From Endomicrobiia bacterium (GTDB lineage Bacteria > Elusimicrobiota > Endomicrobiia > Endomicrobiales > Endomicrobiaceae), in contig BNVZ01000083.1 in NCBI GenBank assembly GCA_025998475.1, forward strand, positions 1-6,149: a stretch of DNA of 6,149 bases, written 5' to 3'. Shown piece after piece: positions 1 through 5,242 of this stretch. The translations under genes and the position numbers were made by a program. Each line of letters opens with the position of its first letter. Position 1 is the first letter of the stretch. A model generated the notes under the pieces. That model saw only the letters and a program-made list of their open reading frames with translations. It was not told the origin of the DNA and searched no databases.

Positions 1-31
1 GCATAAGCAGTCCAAGCAGCACAGTTGTCTG

Positions 32-248
32 TTACTCAAGCCCAAGCTCGAGCAGTTCTTCATCGAGCAGCCTAAGCATGAGCCCAAGCAGTTCAAACGA
101 CAAGTCAGATGCTGGGTCAAATAGTTCTGGGCCTCCTTTTCTTTTCTTACTCCTTTCTTTCCTTTGTTTTTTCTTACTTCCCTTTCTTTACTCCCATTAA
201 TACTAAACTCATTCCACCCGACCCGCCTGCTTTCTTTTTCTGTTTCAT
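32..248 (-). pseudogene. Frameshifted small gene, basic N-terminus and Leu/Glu-rich C-terminus
   Basis: I do not recognise this family. Read leftward, ATG at 248-246 opens MKQKKKAGGSGGMSLVLMG and then VKKGK before a TAA at 176-174. Removing one base of the G run (ccc at 180-182 on the + strand) continues the frame as GSKKKQRKERSKKRKGGPEL, then FDPASDLSFELLGLMLRLL and DEELLELGLE, ending in TAA at 34-32. The repaired product is 71 residues: a Lys/Arg-rich first half and an acidic, leucine-rich helical second half. The same frame stays open past the TAA to base 1, so that stop could itself be a mutation of a longer gene. The polypyrimidine look of 132-195 on the + strand is simply the complement of Lys/Arg/Glu codons. 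A promoter and weak ribosome site precede the start. The 5' part is duplicated in inverse orientation at 1940-2069. The + frame over 3-200 (Ser-rich then Phe/Leu-rich) is the competing reading. Confidence 0.45.
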
Positions 249-306
249 AGTACTTCTATTGTACTTTTATATATTAGTTATGCAAGAGGTCTAATGTATA
301 AAGCAT
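184..306 (+). repeat. Inverted duplication, left arm
   Basis: This arm matches the reverse complement of 1940-2069. The best block runs from tttctttttctgtttcatag through gtacttttatata to gttatgcaagag and tctaatgt, with only a few substitutions and single-base gaps. Similarity fades past 306 and before 184. The arm covers the promoter, start codon and first codons of the leftward gene, so it is a duplicated gene start and not obviously a transposon end. No target-site duplication or transposase frame was found. Confidence 0.75.
266..294 (-). promoter_or_regulatory. Predicted promoter of the leftward gene starting at 248
   Basis: On the minus strand TTAGAC (294-289) and TATAAA (271-266) are separated by 17 bp. 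The ATG follows 17 bp after the -10 box, with a weak AGAAG ribosome site in between. The same arrangement recurs in the inverted copy with 16-bp spacing, and that conservation is the main support. The -35 match is poor, so activity is inferred. Confidence 0.35.
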
Positions 307-557
307 GTGATAAAATAGCTTTTAATTATTATCCTCAGTTCGATTATTTTGAAGAAATTGATAAAATGTCATAGCCTAATAGGGATGTTTAATTTTTTAT
401 AGAGTAGGGTGAGAATAATAATGATTGGTATAGTACCCTAAAAACTGTAAATTGTTCTTTATTAACTATTAAAAAAGCATTCATCCATGAGCACTCTTTA
501 TCTTTTGTATATGATGTAACAAAAATAATGGGTGTTGAAAAAATCAAAATAAAATGA
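294..557 (+). pseudogene. Decayed coding remnant, unknown family
   Basis: A single frame from ATG 294 reads MYKACDKIAFNYYPQFDYFE then EIDKM, is interrupted by TAG (372-374), TAA (390-392) and TAG (405-407), then stays open for 49 codons (including DWYSTLKTVNCSLL and IHEHSLSFVYDVTKIMGVEK) to TGA at 555-557. The residue composition, rich in aromatic and charged residues, looks like real protein and not random AT-rich translation. I cannot name the family. The ATG overlaps the -35 region of the divergent leftward gene, so the true original start may lie elsewhere. All three internal stops lie close together in the middle, which fits point mutation of an abandoned gene. Confidence 0.35.
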
Positions 558-662
558 CTGAATACAAAACACAGTGATTATGTTGGGTGTGGTTTTCAGC
601 TTCCATGAATGATAGCTTTCCACCCCCAACTGATTATTTTTATTTTTTTGCTGTATTCTCTG

Positions 663-959
663 CTACAAATCTTTAATGAAGCACTCAAAGTCTTGAGCAG
701 GGTGCCATTGTATGATTTGCATGTTTAATAAATGGGACGTGCAATGAAGAAGTGTCACTCTGCTCGAAGCTCCAAAAACAAATAATATTTAACATCAGCA
801 AGGTTGTTTTTCAGCCAACGAGGTGCTAAGGCCATACTTAACTAATAAAGCTATATGTTTTTTGATATTAATTAACTTGTCCGTTTGACCTTGCTTATTC
901 AAAGCGGTTCCTGACGGGTATAGTGTGATACATCTATAAAATGAAAAAACCAATGAGCA
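663..959 (-). pseudogene. Decayed minus-strand coding remnant, faintly ankyrin-like
   Basis: The minus frame entering at 959 is open to TAG at 665-663 except for TGA at 797-795 and TAA at 791-789. It reads through YPSGTALNKQGQTDKLINIK and KHIALLVKYGLSTSLAEKQP before the stops, and VTLLHCTSHLLNMQIIQWHP and AQDFECFIKDL after them. The segment with TAL, a helix, then LLVKYG resembles the spacing of an ankyrin repeat (TAL...G...LL..G), but one degenerate unit is weak evidence and I would not assign the fold. No start codon with a ribosome site was identified. It is read as an abandoned gene fragment of unknown origin. Confidence 0.27.
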
Positions 960-1179
960 TTAATTGTAGTAAGGATGGCATCTCTAATCTATAGACAAAC
1001 TAAATAAATCCAAATTACATGTGGTTGTGTTGTTGTTAGTTAGTAATGTGCCACTATAAAACATAACCTTGGATGTCACAGTCTAATTTTCCTAATAAGT
1101 ATTTAGACAGTCTGTTACTACAAAAAAAATATTTAAGATGAATACTAGTAGTAAAAATTATCTTATACAGCTAATAAAG

Positions 1180-1232
1180 TAAAAGGTTTTACCTCAAGAA
1201 ATTTGCAGATAAAATTGATATAAAACCTTTTA
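1180..1232. repeat. Perfect 12-bp inverted repeat around a 29-nt loop
   Basis: TAAAAGGTTTTA at 1180-1191 is exactly reverse-complemented by TAAAACCTTTTA at 1221-1232; with a one-base bulge the pairing extends a few bases further. As RNA it would form a stem with a 29-nt loop. There is no T-run suited to an intrinsic terminator, and its role is unknown. Confidence 0.5.
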
Positions 1233-1262
1233 ACTTACATAATATTGAACGTGAAAAAGTAG

Positions 1263-1668
1263 GTCACCGTTGAAGGAAATATTGGATAAAATGGCAAGAG
1301 ATTTATACATATAAATGAAGTAACACTAGGTTTTTCATGGTTAGCAAAAAATGGAAACTCAATTAAGTCAAGATAATAAATAAAATTAATTGAAAAGTTG
1401 TGAGAAAGTTGTGACAATGTTGTGGAAAAAATGGAGTCAAAGTAACAGTTTAATAGATTAATGGATATAAAATAAAAATATATGGAAAAGTTGTGAGCAA
1501 GTTATAAACGACCACCATCAGCTAGGTATACATATGTGGTTTGTAAAAGTGTACGAAAAGGTTGCGAATGGCTGGAAGAGGGTTGAGAGAACACAGCGGA
1601 ACGGCTGAGGTATTTTGAGTAAGGTACAAATGATTTCTGCGGCGATAAATGATTTTTGCAATGGGCTT
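1263..1668 (+). pseudogene. Decayed coding remnant spanning two frames
   Basis: Frame 3 from 1263 reads VTVEGNIG, then after TAA (1287-1289) NGKRFIHINEVTLGFSWLAK plus NGNSIKSR, two TAA codons (1374-1379), IKLIEKL, TGA (1401-1403) and ESCDNVVEKMESK, ending with TAA at 1443. From 1471 the protein-like reading moves to frame 1: IWKSCEQVINDHHQLGIHMW, FVKVYEKVANGWKRVERTQ, TGA at 1606, then ILSKVQMISAAINDFCNGL to TAA at 1669. Both stretches are rich in Lys, aromatic and hydrophobic residues in protein-like order. Whether they are one frameshifted gene or two neighbouring remnants is unclear. The family is not recognised. Confidence 0.35.
1397..1507. repeat. GTTGTGA repeats at 11-bp spacing
   Basis: GTTGTGA begins at 1397 and 1408, GTTGTGG at 1419; a second cluster has GTTGTGA at 1490 and GTTATAA at 1501. 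The step is 11 bp inside both clusters, close to one helical turn, and is not a multiple of three, so it does not come from a repeated peptide. Iteron-like arrays of this sort bind initiator or regulator proteins, but the units are few and sit inside a decayed coding stretch. Confidence 0.4.
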
Positions 1669-1939
1669 TAAAGGAAAATGATAGAGATCGGTTTTAAAAT
1701 GATGACAAACAACTTTATGTTAAAAATGATGTTACAATATGATGATAATATAACATCGTTAATATTTACATACCTGCCAATGAAGTAAAAATATGAATGC
1801 AGTATGCGTTATAGGAACGAAGAAATCTATATTATTTTAACGACGTGTTGTTAGTAACACAATGGTCGCTGTACACATAGTCTACGTAGTTGAGTATGAG
1901 CATCGCTAAGTGTATAGTTTGTGAGTTTTTTGTTCTACA

Positions 1940-2069
1940 ATGCTTAATTGTTAGACATTAGACTCTTGCATAACTGATATATAAAAGTACATTAGAAGTA
2001 CTATGAAACAGAAAAAGAAAGCAGGTGGGACATGTGGAATGTGTTTAGGCGATTAATAGTAGTAAAGAA
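1940..2069 (-). repeat. Inverted duplication, right arm
   Basis: The reverse complement of this segment matches 184-306, including the promoter boxes, the weak ribosome site and the MKQKKKAGG start. The coding part has diverged: this copy reads MKQKKKAGGTCGMCLGD and then meets TAA TAG TAG, because it carries about two extra bases after the conserved GTTTAG compared with the left arm. Confidence 0.75.
1958..1985 (+). promoter_or_regulatory. Predicted promoter of the rightward duplicated gene start
   Basis: TTAGAC (1958-1963) and TATAAA (1980-1985) are spaced by 16 bp, one less than in the left copy. A weak AGAAG (1994-1998) precedes ATG at 2003. The one-base shortening and the broken frame suggest this copy is no longer maintained. 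Confidence 0.3.
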
Positions 2070-2162
2070 TGGACGTTTGACAAAGTAAACGATAGCAAGG
2101 ACAGAACAAAAGAACTGTACAGAATAGACATAAAATTGGAAAATGCTGTGGACTCTATTTAA
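2003..2162 (+). pseudogene. Broken rightward copy of the small basic-protein gene
   Basis: ATG at 2003 starts MKQKKKAGGTCGMCLGD, the same N-terminus as the leftward gene at 248 apart from substitutions, and stops at TAA 2054-2056. In frame 3 a protein-like stretch continues from 2049: KEWTFDKVNDSKDRTKELYR then IDIKLENAVDSI, to TAA at 2160-2162. If this is one gene, a frameshift of about two bases separates start and body. The downstream part does not resemble the Lys/Arg-rich body of the left copy, so either this copy was fused to other coding DNA or only the gene start was duplicated. Function unknown. Confidence 0.35.
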
Positions 2163-2651
2163 TTTAGTTGCAGGTATTTGTTAATCTAAAATTAATATTT
2201 AGTTAGGCAAGTGGTCTAGCATTAGAAATCCAAAGCATCTAAATTTCTGATAAGTTATGATAGAACGATTTGTATAGGCCACAAACTAAAAACCCTATCA
2301 AGGTGCTAGCTGAAAATTTTGAATCAACTAATTAATGACAAATCATATAATTGAGACCTTGAAATGGCCTTTAAGAATTAAATGGCTACAAGATAAAAAT
2401 CACTATATTTGAATGTAGGATTAAACAAAGAGAATTAACATTATTTTATCACAGCTGAGCGTAGTTTAAGAAACAAATAAGTCACTACATCGTGATAATT
2501 AATAGTTGAGATCTAGCGTCAAGATACTTACGAATGTATTAAATGTTACTCTGTACTTTTCAGATGTAGTGATGTGACTAATGTCGATAAAATATATATT
2601 TTAAAGCACTTGCTAATTATTTAAATATATGATTTTTCGACTACAACTGTA
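2163..2651. other. Degenerate DNA without a supportable gene
   Basis: No frame here is open for more than a few dozen codons. One short protein-like scrap is visible on the + strand at 2264-2332 (NDLYRPQTKNPIKVLAENF), ending in TAA. At 2199-2225 a 24-27 base block matches the promoter part of the left inverted-repeat arm (274-297) in direct orientation, with about 19 of 24 bases the same. Otherwise this is AT-rich sequence in which I see nothing. Confidence 0.5.
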
Positions 2652-3344
2652 ATGAGAAAATAACTATAAGAATTAATCAAAAAAGTCATGAGTGCAATTA
2701 TTATGTTTGGCATTATATCAAGTTTGCGTATGGGCTGTAAAAACAAACCTAATTCTATTGTACGTTCTGGTGAAAAACTCTAGAATAGAAAGTTGAAGAA
2801 TATCTAAAAGCTAAAGACGCCAACGAAGCGAAATAAAACAATGTTAATAATGAAAAAGAGATTTGGGAATGATATTGATCATATAGAATATGAATAAAGT
2901 CATTATATTATAAAGGTAATGAACTGATGAACACATTGTAACTGAGGTTTATATGCAGTAAAAAGATTACTTTATGACTTATGTAAACGTGATCTCGTTG
3001 ATAAAGACTTGTGTTATAGATATACTGATAAACCGTTAAGAGAGATGGACATAGTGTCAGATCAAAATGCATTTATACTTACCTCCATTCTTAGAACATT
3101 AATGGAGGATTTTGGTGTTACTGCTGAAACACGATAAAGTATATGATAGCTATGGCTATGATATATCTACTGGTAGGGGGGGGTACAGCGACTAAAGATG
3201 AAACCATAGATATGAATTACGATTATACCTATCTGATAGAGAGAAATAATAGAGAACTCCAACAATCAGAATGGAATATAAAAAATAAATGAAGAGTTCC
3301 AGATAGAACATGACGAGAAAATGAATAGACTATTACATAGGTAA
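2652..3344 (+). pseudogene. Decayed exported lipoprotein-like gene
   Basis: ATG 2652 begins MRK, TAA, L, TAA, then ELIKKVMSAIIMFGIISSLR followed by MGCKNKP. This is a basic n-region, hydrophobic core and lipobox-like LRMGC, as in spirochaete lipoproteins. An alternative start is ATG 2688. The frame stops at TAG 2781. Protein-like sequence resumes in frame 2 (VEEYLKAKDANEAK from 2792), in frame 3 at 2946-3134 (LYAVKRLLYDLCKRDLVDKD, SDQNAFILTSILRTLMEDFG), in frame 1 from 3136 (KVYDSYGYDISTG), in frame 2 after a run of eight G (ATKDETIDMNYDYTYLIE), and in frame 3 again (EEFQIEHDEKMNRLLHR) to TAA 3342-3344. At least four frameshifts and several stops are needed, so the gene is dead. The leader vaguely recalls relapsing-fever variable lipoprotein leaders, but the body is not recognised. 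Confidence 0.5.
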
Positions 3345-3447
3345 TTTATATATAGATTGTCGTTATATTAAAATACCATCATTGTTTTTAATCCATTATC
3401 TTTATTTAATAAAAGTCCAAATTCAGAATGTTAAAATTATCATTGAC

Positions 3448-3476
3448 TTGCAAATTAAAATTAATTTCGATTTAAT
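3448..3476 (+). promoter_or_regulatory. Predicted promoter of the split exported-protein gene
   Basis: TTGCAA (3448-3453) and TTTAAT (3471-3476) are separated by 17 bp, giving a sigma-70-like pair about 50 bp before the ATG at 3527. An overlapping TTGACT (3443-3448) is a better -35 box but sits 22 bp from the same -10. The surrounding AT-richness makes chance matches common. Confidence 0.4.
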
Positions 3477-3514
3477 AAAAAAGGTAAGATATTTAATACT
3501 AAAAATTATAGCAG

Positions 3515-3519
3515 AGGAG
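3515..3519 (+). promoter_or_regulatory. Strong Shine-Dalgarno site
   Basis: AGGAG (within AGAGGAG, 3513-3519) lies 7 nt before ATG 3527 and fixes that start. It is the best ribosome site in the window. Confidence 0.75.
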
Positions 3520-3526
3520 TAAGCTG

Positions 3527-3787
3527 ATGAGAAAATTTAAAGTAGTGGCTTTAGGTGCGCTTGTTTTGTTTAGTCTTGTTTTTAGTTTCACAGAGGCTCA
3601 GGCTACCGATCTTGAGGATCTTATAAATGAGAAATCCAGACTTGAGAAACAGCTTTCTGATCTTAATGCTGAAGTTGAAACAGATCTTCTTAAATTTGGT
3701 AATAAGATTGTTAATCATAAAGAGGAACATCCTACTAGAGAAAAAATTATACAATCAACCAACTCGAGAGGAGAATTTTGGAAATAG
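3527..3787 (+). CDS. Exported coiled-coil protein, N-terminal part of a split gene
   Basis: This 86-codon frame begins with a clear signal peptide: MRK, a hydrophobic core (about residues 5-21, VVALGALVLFSLVFSF) and an Ala-x-Ala type end, EAQA, with likely cleavage after residue 27 and no lipobox cysteine. The mature part has a short heptad-like charged helix (DLEDLINEKSRLEKQLSDLN) consistent with a coiled coil. The last residues, from about IIQSTNSRGEFWK, come after an A6 run and do not fit the pattern. In the -1 frame after that run the coiled-coil character continues (NYTINQLERRILEIDHNIK), so the annotated stop at 3785 is probably an artefact of a lost base or of a slip site. As it stands the gene would make a secreted 59-residue peptide. 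The family is not recognised; location would be periplasmic or surface. Confidence 0.65.
   Translation: MRKFKVVALGALVLFSLVFSFTEAQATDLEDLINEKSRLEKQLSDLNAEVETDLLKFGNKIVNHKEEHPTREKIIQSTNSRGEFWK
3741..3746 (+). other. A6 run where the reading frame shifts
   Basis: The run lies in GAA AAA ATT of the upstream frame. Inserting one A, or slipping -1 on the AAA codon, gives Glu-Lys-Asn-Tyr and joins the signal-peptide part to the downstream frame with no stop, yielding 316 residues. The downstream frame is closed by TAG at 3736-3738, so the shift must occur between 3739 and 3787; this run is the only homopolymer of that size there. Confidence 0.55.
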
Positions 3788-4476
3788 ACCATAATATTAA
3801 GGCTTTACGTGATGCTGAAACTTATAATAAAGATGTTCAGATCTGGAAAGAAAATGGTAGAAAAAGAGGTGACGAACCAAGAGGATATGATAAAGAGCAG
3901 GAGGACGAAATTGTATCAGAACGCAATAAAAAAATTGATAGTGATAATGAAAAACTTCAGGAAAAGCACAATTTTATCGAAACTCCAGGGTTACCTTTAA
4001 ATTCTGGCTTATATGAATGGTTTCAACAGCACAGTCCAGGCTGGGCTAACGACAACGAATACAATGGACGGATGGCCAGTGCTTCCCATTGGGCCAAACA
4101 GCACGCCAACTGCGTTGCTGGCCCTGACAATGCCCACACCGCCCTAGACAATGCCGCTGAAGCCCTCACTACTGCCGCCCACATAGCCATCGCCGTCAAC
4201 AATTATGACCTCGCCAAAACCCTTACTCATTCCAATATTGCTGCCACCAATGCCGTCGAAACCCTCCTCAACTCTGCCCCCGACACCTATTTCGCCCTCG
4301 CCACCGCCCTTGACAAAGCCGCCACAGCCCTTGACAATGCCGCCACCGCCCTTGACAAAGCCGCCACCGCCTTCAATAATTCCCCTCAAACTCAACCTAC
4401 CCGCACTGCAGCCCAAGCTGCTCGCACCGCCGCCCAAGCTGCTCGCAATGCAGCCGCAGACGCCAGATGTAGATAG
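3778..4476 (+). CDS. Alanine-rich repeat protein, C-terminal part of the split gene
   Basis: This frame is open from 3739 to TAG 4474-4476. TTG 3778 is the first usable start inside it but has no good ribosome site at normal spacing, so independent translation is doubtful and joining to the upstream exported frame is preferred. Residues 1-65 (counted from TTG) are Lys/Glu/Asp-rich and helical, in AT-rich codons. From about residue 81 the DNA turns GC-rich with GCC alanine codons: an aromatic patch (LYEWFQQHSPGWANDNEY, HWAKQHANC) leads into alanine-rich helices. There, ALDNAAE and three consecutive ALDKAAT/ALDNAAT heptads (4306-4368) occur, then two TAAQAAR heptads (4405-4446). Such Ala heptads suggest an amphipathic helical rod. 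Function unknown. The codon switch suggests a domain of foreign origin or repeat expansion. Confidence 0.55.
   Translation: MEIDHNIKALRDAETYNKDVQIWKENGRKRGDEPRGYDKEQEDEIVSERNKKIDSDNEKLQEKHNFIETPGLPLNSGLYEWFQQHSPGWANDNEYNGRMASASHWAKQHANCVAGPDNAHTALDNAAEALTTAAHIAIAVNNYDLAKTLTHSNIAATNAVETLLNSAPDTYFALATALDKAATALDNAATALDKAATAFNNSPQTQPTRTAAQAARTAAQAARNAAADARCR
4306..4446 (+). repeat. 21-nt tandem units encoding alanine heptads
   Basis: Units at 4306-4326, 4327-4347 and 4348-4368 encode ALDKAAT, ALDNAAT and ALDKAAT; 4405-4425 and 4426-4446 encode TAAQAAR twice. A related unit, ALDNAAE, lies at 4141-4161. DNA units within each set differ by only one to three bases, so they arose by recent local duplication. 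Confidence 0.8.
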
Positions 4477-4596
4477 GGAGAGTTCATAAAATGAATTGTG
4501 GACAAATTTAAAATAAAATGTTAAAGTGCGTTTATAAGCATACTTTATCAACTCCAACTCTGTCACTTTGTTACTCTGAAATACTTAATAACATAC

Positions 4597-4932
4597 TCAT
4601 TTACTAGACACAATATTGTTATATTTCTTAATGTCATTGTAAGTGTTACCAGCATGTATTCTTATAGCCTCATGATATGCTACATCTATAGCAGCAAAGT
4701 AATCTTACAAAACTCTTAGACTCTCTAAGTATAGTTTTGATAACTTAGGTTCCATCAACCACCCAAATTTTTTGACCTTCCAACGATCCTGCAAACTAAC
4801 GTCATAGAGTCCTTTTACTATATTGTTCTCTTATTAATCTTCATGTAATCTTTGCAATACAACAAGAATTTTATATCTTCTTCCAATAACTACCTTCAAT
4901 TCTTAATTTATTTTAAGATCATGTATTAATAT
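4597..4932 (-). pseudogene. Decayed minus-strand gene, four in-frame TAA codons
   Basis: Read leftward from 4932 to TGA 4599-4597, one frame of 111 codons carries TAA at 4905-4903, a double TAA at 4836-4831 and TAA at 4707-4705, with no frameshift needed. The visible peptide is convincingly protein-like: LKVVIGRRYKILVVLQRLHE, GLYDVSLQDRWKVKKFGWLM, EPKLSKLYLESLRVL, DYFAAIDVAYHEAIRIHAG and NTYNDIKKYNNIVSSK. The true start lies upstream of 4932 or is lost. The family is not recognised; a plasmid-maintenance or phage-derived gene is possible but unproven. It converges with the alanine-rich gene ending at 4476. Confidence 0.5.
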
Positions 4933-4940
4933 TCATTTGT

Positions 4941-5053
4941 GGTAATGGGAATTTGCGTTAATATGCTTACAATATATCATTCCCCCTTTATTTAGTATAC
5001 TTCGAGGTATTGGATTAGTATTTCAATATGCTAACAATTATCGTTACCCCTCC
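4941..5053. repeat. Diverged direct repeat, two copies about 65 bp apart
   Basis: 4941-4988 (ggtaatggga ... aatatgcttacaat ... cattcccc) and 5006-5053 (ggtattgga ... caatatgctaacaat ... cgttacccc) align along their length with small gaps. Each copy starts with GGTAAT/GGTATT and ends with a roughly inverted ATTCCCC/TTACCCC, giving short internal dyads. It lies in the spacer upstream of the lipoprotein gene. Function unknown. Confidence 0.4.
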
Positions 5054-5231
5054 AGTGTGTGTATCTTGAAACTATCACTAAAGTTTTACAAGATTAAACG
5101 ACAAAAACATATAGAATTTTTAGGTAATGAATTATTTTTCAAACTAGTTCAAAAAACCAAGCAAAAAAATGATAAAAAAGATAGAATGAGTTCAGAGGTA
5201 CCATATACAATACGCAGTAAATATCTATGTT
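5054..5231. other. AT-rich spacer before the lipoprotein gene
   Basis: No gene is seen. A TACAAT (5206-5211) could be a -10 box 31 bp before the ATG, but no convincing -35 hexamer sits at 16-18 bp, so the promoter is not called with confidence. Confidence 0.4.
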
Positions 5232-5236
5232 AGGGG
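5232..5236 (+). promoter_or_regulatory. Ribosome binding site of the lipoprotein gene
   Basis: AGGGG ends 6 nt before ATG 5243. It supports this start and there is no competing start nearby. Confidence 0.6.
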
Positions 5237-5242
5237 ATAAAA

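Noticed and set aside
3..200. + strand Ser-rich frame ending in a hydrophobic segment, like a C-terminal anchor
   Set aside because: The opposite strand gives a more protein-like product with a start and promoter conserved in the inverted copy. It stays the main alternative if the minus reading fails.
109..294. + strand open frame of 61 codons, Phe/Leu-rich
   Set aside because: It reads the complement of Lys/Arg/Glu codons and the promoter of the leftward gene; its hydrophobicity comes from the pyrimidine tract. It has no ribosome site.
1235..1417. Minus-strand open frame of 60 codons
   Set aside because: It has no ribosome site and a Phe/Tyr-heavy composition expected of AT-rich noncoding DNA; the + strand readings there are more protein-like.
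1728..1757. GATGTTA / TAACATC inverted repeat, and GTGTT / AACAC at 1845-1860
   Set aside because: Arms of 5-7 bp are expected by chance in AT-rich DNA of this length and nothing around them suggests a function.
3494..3510. TATAATTTTTAGTATTA on the minus strand, similar to Borrelia hairpin-telomere boxes
   Set aside because: It is one-sided, lacks the paired inverted half of a fused telomere, and sits in an AT-rich promoter leader where such strings are common.
3551..3754. Minus-strand frame opposite the signal-peptide gene
   Set aside because: It is the antisense shadow of the exported protein, which has the promoter and ribosome site.
4522..4547. Hairpin TAAAG-TGC / GCA-ta-CTTTA after the alanine-rich gene as a terminator
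   Set aside because: The stem is short, bulged and AT-rich, and no T run follows, so termination is not supported.
4144..4566. Minus-strand Gly-rich frame and + strand Pro-rich frame (4205-4489) over the alanine repeats
   Set aside because: Both are out-of-frame readings of the GCC-rich alanine heptads. The alanine frame continues the upstream coiled coil and has heptad order.
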